A stretch of DNA of 10,810 nucleotides from the NCBI GenBank assembly GCA_934593275.1, contig CAKTQE010000067.1, positions 1-10,810 of the forward strand, in the 5' to 3' direction. Under the pieces are notes generated by a model that was not told the DNA's origin, did no database searches, and saw nothing but the letters and a program-made list of their open reading frames with translations. The translations under genes were made by a program, and so were the position numbers. Source of the DNA: an uncultured Oscillospiraceae bacterium. Lineage in GTDB: Bacteria > Bacillota > Clostridia > Oscillospirales > Oscillospiraceae. Shown here in pieces: positions 5,416 through 10,810 of the stretch (the first letter of the stretch is position 1; each line of letters begins with the position of its first letter).

Positions 5416-6405
5416 TTAGAAGTATTTCTTGGAGGCCAGGTCGATCTGGCGGGTGGTTTCCTCGTAGACGCCGGGGAAGGTGGACATGGCCAGGCCCTGG
5501 GAGGCACCGGGGATGAAGTAGAGCTTGCCGCACTCCCGGCAGGCCCGGTCTACTTCACGGGCCACATCCTCAGGCTTCCAGCCGGGGTAGTCGATGGTGG
5601 CACTGTCTACGCCGCCCATGAACGAGATTTTGCCGCCGTACTGCTTGATCAGTTCCGGGATATTGTTGGAGGTCATGACACCCTGCCAGATGTCAATGCC
5701 CATGTCGATCATATCCGGCACCAGGGTGGCGGCATAGGAATCGGAGTGGTGGACGATCAGTTCCACGCCGTGGTCTTTATAGTACTTGTAGATCTTCATG
5801 TAGCAGGGCTTGATGAACTCCCGGAACATTTCAGGAGACAGGAACGTGGACTGCTGGCTGCCCCAGTCATCGTGGTGGAACAGGGCATCGGGCTTGATAT
5901 AGGTGCAGATCTCCTTGGCCAAATCCAGCTCAAACTGGGTGATTTGCTCCAGAATTTCGTGCATTTCATCGGGATACTCATAGAACGCCATGAGGCAGTT
6001 CTGGATCTCCATCAGGTAGTGGCTCTGCTCGAACACGCCGGGGGCAATGAAAGTGGTGCAGAACTGCTCATTCCGGTCTACCTTTTCGGCGGCCTCAATG
6101 AACGGCTCCCACTCCTGGGCACTGTAGATCACATTGGGTACTTTCAGATACTTCTGCCATTCCTCCACGTCCTTGATGACGATTTTGTCCGGGGTGTGGA
6201 CAGGGAACGCACCGGGGGTACCGGCAGGGAAAGAGCGGGTCACGCCCCAGGCGTTGACCACGTTCAGTTCACCGGGCTTGGGGGCGGGGTTGTGGACAGA
6301 AAAGGCGTTGCCCACCTGCATGGCGAAAGCTTCATACTGGTTGACGAAGCGGTCCGGATGGCCGCCGTGAATGGTTTCCAACAGGTTTTGACGTTTGGTT
6401 AACAT
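5416..6405 (-). CDS. Uroporphyrinogen decarboxylase-fold protein (MtaA/CmuA-like methyltransferase superfamily, not HemE)
   Basis: 329 residues, apparently cytoplasmic. The opening KRQNLLETIHGGHPDRF resembles the N-terminus of the UroD superfamily (PF01208), which includes HemE and corrinoid:coenzyme M methyltransferases. The HemE arginine-rich N-terminal signature is absent, so heme synthesis is unlikely. Conserved-looking blocks are HHDDWGSQ (177-184), HHSDSYAA (219-226), MGGVD (263-267) and IPGASQG (298-304). Where MtaA-type enzymes place zinc ligands H-x-C and a later C, this protein seems to have H220-S-D222 and A301, so the canonical zinc-thiolate site is missing. The start at 6405 is supported by GGAGG 8 bases upstream. 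Last gene of the operon, 27 bases after the N-acetyltransferase gene; no corrinoid protein is adjacent. The reaction is unknown; a methyl-transfer or decarboxylation-type step on the operon's substrate is a guess. Confidence 0.85.
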   Translation of the reverse strand: MLTKRQNLLETIHGGHPDRFVNQYEAFAMQVGNAFSVHNPAPKPGELNVVNAWGVTRSFPAGTPGAFPVHTPDKIVIKDVEEWQKYLKVPNVIYSAQEWEPFIEAAEKVDRNEQFCTTFIAPGVFEQSHYLMEIQNCLMAFYEYPDEMHEILEQITQFELDLAKEICTYIKPDALFHHDDWGSQQSTFLSPEMFREFIKPCYMKIYKYYKDHGVELIVHHSDSYAATLVPDMIDMGIDIWQGVMTSNNIPELIKQYGGKISFMGGVDSATIDYPGWKPEDVAREVDRACRECGKLYFIPGASQGLAMSTFPGVYEETTRQIDLASKKYF

Positions 6406-6432
6406 AATATATTCCTCCTGATTTGATGAAGT

Positions 6433-7209
6433 TTATTTAGAAAGCGGAATGTGCAGACCAAACTGGGTTTCCAGCAGTGCATTGGCCTCTTCCCGGGAGA
6501 CGTCCTGTTCCCGGTATACCCCCTGATGGAACGTCAGGTAGGTGTCTCCCCGAAGACCCAACCAGCCCTCCTCCGTGCAGCGGTACACCGCCCGCTTGCG
6601 CCGGAACGGAGAGGTGGGATAGGCCCAATAGTAGCCGTTCAGCACCTCAAAGTCCACATCCAGGTAGGGTTCATCCCGGAATTTCAGCATCCGCACCGGG
6701 TTTTCCCCATCGAAATAGACGATGACATACTGCCCGTCCTCGGATAGAACCTGAAAGCGTTCATAGCAGCATTCCTGAACCGCCGGATTTCCCAAATCCA
6801 GAATGCCCTTTGGCCCTCTGCCGCCGAAGCCCACGTCACAGTACCACCGTTCTTCTCCAAACCGGACCACAATGCCCCGGTGAGAAATGGACCGTGGCTC
6901 CGTTCTTCCCATGATGCAACGGACCCCCACACAGTAGCAGTCATAGCCCAGGGATTGCAGCAGCAGATAAAACAGCTTGTTGAGTTCAAAGCAGTAGCCG
7001 CCCCGGCGGCGCAGCACCACCTTTTGAAAGAGGGACTCCGGCTCCAAAGAGGGCTGGGTCTGATTTTCCGTCAGTTCCAGATTCTCAAAAGGCACCTGCT
7101 CCAAATGGGCGCGAACCAGTTTTTGAAGGCTCTGAGGGGTCAACGCCTGGGGCCGTTCTGCCCCAATGCGGGCAAGATAGGCATCTACATCCAATCGGAA
7201 ATCTTCCAT
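6433..7209 (-). CDS. Arylamine N-acetyltransferase (NAT family)
   Basis: 258 residues. NATs move an acetyl (or other acyl) group from acyl-CoA to an arylamine, arylhydrazine or similar amine via a cysteine intermediate. The catalytic triad is visible: C73 in RRGGYCFELN, H110 in ISHRG and D125 in CDVGFG. Spacings (37 and 15) are almost those of Salmonella NAT (C69, H107, D122). The conserved VPFENL is at 39-44. Length is near the 250-280 of bacterial NATs. The ATG at 7209 begins 2 bases after the transporter stop codon, with AGGA inside the transporter's end, so translation is probably coupled. A longer in-frame reading into the transporter gene is rejected. The operon setting suggests a dedicated substrate, not general detoxification; the natural substrate cannot be named. 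Confidence 0.92.
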   Translation of the reverse strand: MEDFRLDVDAYLARIGAERPQALTPQSLQKLVRAHLEQVPFENLELTENQTQPSLEPESLFQKVVLRRRGGYCFELNKLFYLLLQSLGYDCYCVGVRCIMGRTEPRSISHRGIVVRFGEERWYCDVGFGGRGPKGILDLGNPAVQECCYERFQVLSEDGQYVIVYFDGENPVRMLKFRDEPYLDVDFEVLNGYYWAYPTSPFRRKRAVYRCTEEGWLGLRGDTYLTFHQGVYREQDVSREEANALLETQFGLHIPLSK

Positions 7210-7211
7210 GG

Positions 7212-8594
7212 TTATTTCCTGTCGATTTCCGCCTGGCACTGGGCAATTTTCTCCCGGGTCAGCTTGTAGCCGAAAATCAGCAGCACCGCACCCAGGGCGC
7301 AGAGAATGGCGGGGATCAGGCCCAGGGCCACGGTCATGCTCCGGCGGGCAGCACCCTCCAGAACAATGCCGGAGTGCCAGCCCACACTGGCAAGGCAAGC
7401 GGCAACAATGGTACCCCGGAGGAACACGCCCACTTTCAGCGGCAGATTTTGCAGACCCATGATCCAGCCCGCAGCGTTCTTGCCGGTTTTCCAGGTGGTG
7501 TACACCACGGTGTCGGCGTAGAGGGCGGGAGAAGTGGAGTAGGCAATGCCATAGAAGAACTGGGCCACGGTCATTAGGGCAATGACCGCCACGGCACTGC
7601 TATAGAACACGTAAATCAGCCCCAGGGCAATGGCCATGCCCAGGAACGACACGATGGTGGTGGTCCGGTTGGACAGGGCGGCGGCAATATACCGGGCGGC
7701 AAAGGAACCGGCAATGGCACCCAGAGCAATAGCCAGGGCATAGGGAACCATGAGGCCGGGGTTGCCCATGGCATCCCGGAAGTAGTAGATGGCCGCGGCG
7801 GCGGTAACGAACTTCACGCACCACTTGGCCAGGTCTGCCACCATGAGGATCATCAGCTGGGGATTCTGGAACAGGGACTTGAACATATCAGGGATGGAAA
7901 CCTTGGAGCCGCCTTTGGACGCGGACTGGGTTTCGATTTCCTCGTACCCCTCTGTCATCTTAAAGTGGGCGTAGTAGCCCAGCACCATGAGAAGCCCCAG
8001 GCAGAACGCCGCGGCGGCGAACTTGTTCTTTTCACCCACGAAGTTTGCAAGCAGGGTGGCAAAGGGCAGGCCCAGGTAGGTAAAGAGCAAGGAGCCAATG
8101 TTATTCCAGGTACCCCGGGAGGAGGACAGGGTGGCCCGGTCCTCAGGGGTCTTTCCCACCACGGATACTAAGGTGGCGTTGGCCACATAGGCGATGTTCC
8201 ACACCACATGGGAGGCAATGGCGGCGGCAATGATCAGCACCGCCGAGAGGATTTCGTTATCGCTGATGCGGATAAACTGGAACGCGTACAGGAACGGTAC
8301 CACCCAGGGTACCAGAATCAGCCAGGAACGGTAGCGGCCCCATTTTTTCGCCTTGGTGCCGTTGAGAATGCCGCCGTAAATCCAGGACAGGCAGGCATCC
8401 ACAATGGAGAAAATGGAGTTAATGAGGGCGGCAATGGCCGTGCCGAAGCCCGCCAGGTCCGTCAGGAAGGTCATAAAATAGAACGTTTCGATGTTGCTCA
8501 TCAGGTTAAAGCCCGCGTCTCCCACACCGAACAGGTATTTCAGGGATTTGCTCAGGCCTTTGGGTTTTTGGTTCTGCTGCTCTGTCTCTTTCAT
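7212..8594 (-). CDS. GPH-family (MFS) cation symporter-like transporter
   Basis: 460-residue inner-membrane carrier with about 12 hydrophobic segments. It resembles the glycoside-pentoside-hexuronide:cation symporter group (MFS_2, PF13347): GVGDAG (23-28) near the start of helix 1, D66 in SIVDACLSW, WGRYRSWL (85-92) after helix 2, a central cytoplasmic loop (about 215-240), and a YADTVVYTTWKTGKNAAG segment in the second half. D66 matches the first Asp of the MelB D-x3-D cation motif; the second position seems to be S70, so the coupling ion may differ. GGAGG lies 9 bases before the ATG. First gene of the operon, transcribed from the promoter at 8724-8752. GPH proteins carry sugars but also other compounds; the NAT and UroD-fold neighbours argue that the cargo here need not be a sugar. 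Confidence 0.85.
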   Translation of the reverse strand: MKETEQQNQKPKGLSKSLKYLFGVGDAGFNLMSNIETFYFMTFLTDLAGFGTAIAALINSIFSIVDACLSWIYGGILNGTKAKKWGRYRSWLILVPWVVPFLYAFQFIRISDNEILSAVLIIAAAIASHVVWNIAYVANATLVSVVGKTPEDRATLSSSRGTWNNIGSLLFTYLGLPFATLLANFVGEKNKFAAAAFCLGLLMVLGYYAHFKMTEGYEEIETQSASKGGSKVSIPDMFKSLFQNPQLMILMVADLAKWCVKFVTAAAAIYYFRDAMGNPGLMVPYALAIALGAIAGSFAARYIAAALSNRTTTIVSFLGMAIALGLIYVFYSSAVAVIALMTVAQFFYGIAYSTSPALYADTVVYTTWKTGKNAAGWIMGLQNLPLKVGVFLRGTIVAACLASVGWHSGIVLEGAARRSMTVALGLIPAILCALGAVLLIFGYKLTREKIAQCQAEIDRK

Positions 8595-8688
8595 CAGAAA
8601 TTACCTCCAGATCATTTTTCGGTGCTTCCCGGAAATCCGCTTGGCCATTGCGCATTCCAGAGGAACAGTTTTTGGGAACGAACGAAGC

Positions 8689-8712
8689 GAATGTAGAACG
8701 TTTTGTACATTC
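8689..8712. promoter_or_regulatory. Candidate operator for the divergent regulator
   Basis: Inverted repeat gaatgta (8689-8695) and tacattc (8706-8712) around a 10-base centre containing aacgtt. It begins about 12 bases downstream of the transporter -10, that is just past its transcription start. Binding by the regulator encoded at 8867 is inferred. A related gtatgtattc follows at 8714-8723. Confidence 0.45.
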
Positions 8713-8723
8713 TGTATGTATTC

Positions 8724-8752
8724 ATCCTATATTCTTTATCCGCAGTTGTCAA
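8724..8752 (-). promoter_or_regulatory. Promoter of the transporter-NAT-UroD operon
   Basis: On the minus strand, a perfect TTGACA (complement of 8747-8752) and TAGGAT (complement of 8724-8729) are separated by 17 bases. The untranslated leader is about 120 bases long. The weaker -10 is compatible with activation by a regulator. Confidence 0.72.
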
Positions 8753-8802
8753 TTAAAACATGATGGTGAAAAGAAAGTTCCTAAATTTGTTGAGAACGGC
8801 CA

Positions 8803-8831
8803 TTGCGTTTCCTTATTTTCTAGGATACAAT
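8803..8831 (+). promoter_or_regulatory. Promoter of the PucR/CdaR-type regulator gene
   Basis: TTGCGT (8803-8808) and TACAAT (8826-8831) have a 17-base spacer. It lies 35 bases before the start codon and diverges from the operon promoter, with 50 bases between the two -35 elements. Confidence 0.68.
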
Positions 8832-8866
8832 AACAGCAAATCCAGCGTACCTGGGAGGGATTTTTC

Positions 8867-10393
8867 ATGGAAGAGAGCATGGTGCTGAATTTGCAGATGA
8901 TCGCGGACCATCTGGAGGAACTGTTGTGGGATTACCGCATGGAAGCCGGGGAGGATCCCCCCCGTTTTCGCTGCTGCCAGGTCTACTGGGGCCAGGAGCA
9001 GCTGGGGGAGGATGCGGTCTATCTGGTGCCGGAGGAACTGGGCAGTGCCTTTCCGGCGGATGCCTACAGCTACATCGCCTGCGGCGACCTGGATGGGTCC
9101 GCCCCCCATATTGAGGGGCTGCACCGGCCGGTATACCAGGTGATGAACCTCATGGTCTCCATCTTCCAGAAATACCACGATTTTGAAAACCAGCTGAACC
9201 AGATCGTCACCGGCGGCGGCTCTCTGGTGGATTTGTGCCGGGCGGGCAGTGACTTTTTTGAAAACCCCATTTACATTCACGACAATCTGTTTTCCGTCAT
9301 TGCCCTGTCCTCCCGGGTGGAGGGCATGCTGAAATTTGAGTACAACGAAAAAAGCGGCAAACTCTATATCCCTTTGTGGCTGATCAACGAATTCAAATAC
9401 GATGAAGATTACCAGCAGACCCTGACCCATCCTGGGGCGGGCATCTGGGACAATGAGCAGTACCCCTATACCATGCGCAGTCTTTATGTAAACCTGCGCA
9501 GCGGGCAGACCTATTACGGGCGGCTGCTGATCAACGAACTGGGTACCAAGCTTTTGCCGGGGCAGTTCCGGGCGGCGGAATACCTGGCCCAGTACGCCGT
9601 CAAACTCATTCAGCGGGACCAGGCAGATTCCAGCCACCGGTACTGGGGGTTGGAGGATACCTTTATTGACCTGATGCAGGGGCAGCCCGTTGACAACCGG
9701 GACCTGCAAACCACCCTGAACATTTTAGGGTGGAGTCCCATGGGGAAATTTCTGTGCATCAAGCTGTGCAATCAGGATGAATCCCTGTCCGTAAAGCCTG
9801 ACAAGGTACTAAACAGCACCCTGTCCTTAAAAATCAACGGCAGCTTTACGTTCCGCTGTGAGGGGAAGCTCTGCATCGTGGTAGACCGGACCCAACCGGG
9901 AACGGACGTAGGAAGTCTGCGGCACATCCTCTCCCCCATGGTCCGGGACAGCTGCATGTACGCAGGGCTATCCGGCACCATTGACGGCATCCGGGATTTA
10001 AAACTGGGCTTCCGTCAGGCAGACCTGGCCCTAAACCACATTCTCCACGAGAACAACAGCCAGTGGGTCATGGCCTTTGAAGACTGCGCCCTGGCCTATA
10101 TCCGCTCCTGCGCCCTGAAAGAACTCCCCACCGCCATGCTCTGTGACAGCAGCCTGGAAACATTGCGCCGCCACGACAGCCAGTCCGGCACGGAATACTA
10201 CAAAACCCTGCGGCAATACCTATTGCAAGAACGCAACATCCCCCGCACCGCCGAAGCCCTGATCATCCACCGGACCACATTGACCTACCGTCTGCAAAAA
10301 ATCAGCCAATTGGTCCACATGGATTTGGAAGACCCGGAAAAGAGGCTGTATCTGCTGCTGTCGTTCTATTTGCAGGAACACGGGGAAAGTTGA
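8867..10393 (+). CDS. PucR/CdaR-family transcriptional regulator
   Basis: 508 residues, cytoplasmic. Residues about 441-505 form the PucR-type C-terminal helix-turn-helix (PF13556): L448-R-x-Y-L, then TAEALIIHRTTLTYRLQKI (461-479) and an R493-L-Y-L tail. Residues about 260-400 look like the GGDEF-like middle domain of CdaR proteins, including the AGLSGTIDGIRDLKLGFRQA stretch (366-385). Residues 1-250 are a less familiar sensory part; no membrane segment or clear known ligand domain is seen. GGGAGG lies 8 bases before ATG 8867. It diverges from the transporter operon across 272 bases, the usual position of a local activator. PucR-type regulators commonly respond to the pathway substrate (purines, sugar acids, prolines), so it probably senses the operon's cargo. 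No terminator is obvious; a heptanucleotide array starts 6 bases after the stop. Confidence 0.88.
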   Translation: MEESMVLNLQMIADHLEELLWDYRMEAGEDPPRFRCCQVYWGQEQLGEDAVYLVPEELGSAFPADAYSYIACGDLDGSAPHIEGLHRPVYQVMNLMVSIFQKYHDFENQLNQIVTGGGSLVDLCRAGSDFFENPIYIHDNLFSVIALSSRVEGMLKFEYNEKSGKLYIPLWLINEFKYDEDYQQTLTHPGAGIWDNEQYPYTMRSLYVNLRSGQTYYGRLLINELGTKLLPGQFRAAEYLAQYAVKLIQRDQADSSHRYWGLEDTFIDLMQGQPVDNRDLQTTLNILGWSPMGKFLCIKLCNQDESLSVKPDKVLNSTLSLKINGSFTFRCEGKLCIVVDRTQPGTDVGSLRHILSPMVRDSCMYAGLSGTIDGIRDLKLGFRQADLALNHILHENNSQWVMAFEDCALAYIRSCALKELPTAMLCDSSLETLRRHDSQSGTEYYKTLRQYLLQERNIPRTAEALIIHRTTLTYRLQKISQLVHMDLEDPEKRLYLLLSFYLQEHGES

Positions 10394-10398
10394 TTTTA

Positions 10399-10465
10399 GT
10401 TGACAGTTGACAGTGGACAGTGGACAGTTGACAGTTATGTCCAAATTGACAATTGACAATTATTG
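10399..10465 (+). repeat. Heptanucleotide tandem array, right, plus orientation
   Basis: Units GTTGACA, GTTGACA, GTGGACA, GTGGACA and GTTGACA (10399-10433) are followed by the linker GTTATGTCCAA, then ATTGACA and ATTGACA (10445-10458) and ATTATTG. It is a near mirror image of 3716-3785. Copy numbers differ between the two (five and two here, four and three there). Confidence 0.85.
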
Positions 10466-10474
10466 CATTTTGCA

Positions 10475-10489
10475 GGTGGTTCCGTTCAA
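10475..10489 (+). repeat. 15-bp direct repeat, copy 1
   Basis: ggtggttccgttcaa is found again exactly at 10788-10802, bracketing the repeat elements between them. It is followed by caggttgtatatgccac (10496-10512), which resembles 3481-3497. Confidence 0.7.
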
Positions 10490-10609
10490 GCGTACAGGTT
10501 GTATATGCCACAGTGCTACGGTAACGTGCATCGTTTTTCCCATTTTTGGGAACACAATATAGCAATAAACACGTCAAAATACAGAAATTCGTTACAAATG
10601 TATTGTAGG

Positions 10610-10711
10610 GGCGGCAATCTGCCGCCCGCCACGTTGGATGTTTAACCTGCGTGGTTGAATAGTACAACCCGAAACATGGTACCCCCGGTGTAGCGGCGGC
10701 AATCTGCCGCC
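10610..10711 (+). repeat. Interspersed element related to the hairpin at 15-127
   Basis: It is bounded by two exact copies of ggcggcaatctgccgcc (10610-10626 and 10695-10711), each palindromic. Between them, ccgccacgttggatgt (10626-10641) matches 55-70 exactly, followed by ttaacctg and a diverged right arm ending gtagcggcgg, as in the first element. The left arm that would complete the long hairpin is replaced. Confidence 0.7.
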
Positions 10712-10713
10712 AC

Positions 10714-10730
10714 CCGGCCCGCAGGGCCGG
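10714..10730. repeat. GC-rich hairpin
   Basis: A perfect 7-bp stem, ccggccc (10714-10720) with gggccgg (10724-10730), has loop gca. No T-run follows, so it is not a standard terminator. It is probably part of the repeat cluster. Confidence 0.6.
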
Positions 10731-10787
10731 AATCGTGGTACATTTGTATTTGTATCGTCCAACGCAAAAACGTTTGTCATTGTATGG

Positions 10788-10802
10788 GGTGGTTCCGTTC
10801 AA
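10788..10802 (+). repeat. 15-bp direct repeat, copy 2
   Basis: Exact copy of 10475-10489 (ggtggttccgttcaa). The following bases differ. The element may continue past the window edge. Confidence 0.7.
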
Positions 10803-10810
10803 CCAAACGG

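Larger units (their letters stand above)
10466..10810. other. Gene-free, repeat-rich end of the window
   Basis: No coding region, tRNA or promoter is supported. The content is the direct repeat ggtggttccgttcaa at both ends, two copies of a 17-bp palindrome, one part-copy of the element seen at 15-127, and a GC-rich hairpin. Confidence 0.6.

Noticed and set aside
5404..6402. 332-codon open frame on the plus strand.
   Set aside because: It is the exact antisense of the UroD-fold gene, rich in Gly, Val, His and Asp as expected from GC-rich codon shadows, and starts in the terminator region without independent signals.
5416..6405. HemE, uroporphyrinogen decarboxylase of heme synthesis.
   Set aside because: The HemE N-terminal substrate signature is missing, no tetrapyrrole genes are nearby, and the gene belongs to a carrier/NAT operon.
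8813..9709. 298-codon open frame on the minus strand.
   Set aside because: Antisense shadow of the PucR/CdaR regulator gene, whose helix-turn-helix and ribosome binding site are clear.
10302..10802. 166-codon open frame on the minus strand.
   Set aside because: It runs through the heptanucleotide array and the palindromic repeats and overlaps the regulator end; the translation is repeat-derived.

Overview
The window looks like a chromosomal segment of an anaerobic, moderately GC-rich gut Clostridium relative, probably in the Oscillospiraceae group of Firmicutes. The evidence is the strong GGAGG ribosome binding sites, sigma-A style promoters with 17-bp spacers, a PerR/reverse-rubrerythrin/rubredoxin oxygen-defence set, a BirA-BioY pair without biotin synthesis genes, and abundant small palindromic interspersed repeats. 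This placement is inference; no rRNA or other phylogenetic marker is present.

Layout. Bases 1-250 hold a hairpin repeat element and no gene. Bases 318-1535 are a leftward operon, perR - reverse rubrerythrin - rubredoxin, with a consensus promoter, a Fur/PerR-type operator over the start site and a T-tailed terminator. Bases 1688-2350 (leftward, SGNH hydrolase) and 2469-2828 (rightward, membrane-anchored NusG domain II protein) diverge from back-to-back promoters. Bases 2829-3830 are about 1 kb without a gene, filled from 3132 onward with inverted copies of several palindromic repeats and a heptanucleotide array. Bases 3831-5351 are birA-bioY (biotin sensing, attachment and uptake), ended by a strong bidirectional terminator. 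Bases 5416-8594 are a leftward three-gene operon: GPH-type transporter, arylamine N-acetyltransferase and a uroporphyrinogen-decarboxylase-fold protein. Bases 8867-10393 encode a divergent PucR/CdaR-type regulator. Bases 10394-10810 are again gene-free and repeat-filled.

How the genes work together. The perR operon fits a peroxide-inducible detoxification unit in which rubredoxin passes electrons to reverse rubrerythrin. BirA and BioY together scavenge biotin. The divergent regulator plus transporter/NAT/UroD-fold operon has the form of an inducible uptake-and-modification locus for an unknown small molecule. It is the most interesting unit here, because the UroD-fold protein appears to lack both cysteine zinc ligands of the corrinoid methyltransferases it resembles. 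Mirror-image heptanucleotide arrays at 3716-3785 and 10399-10465 bracket the whole birA-to-regulator block.
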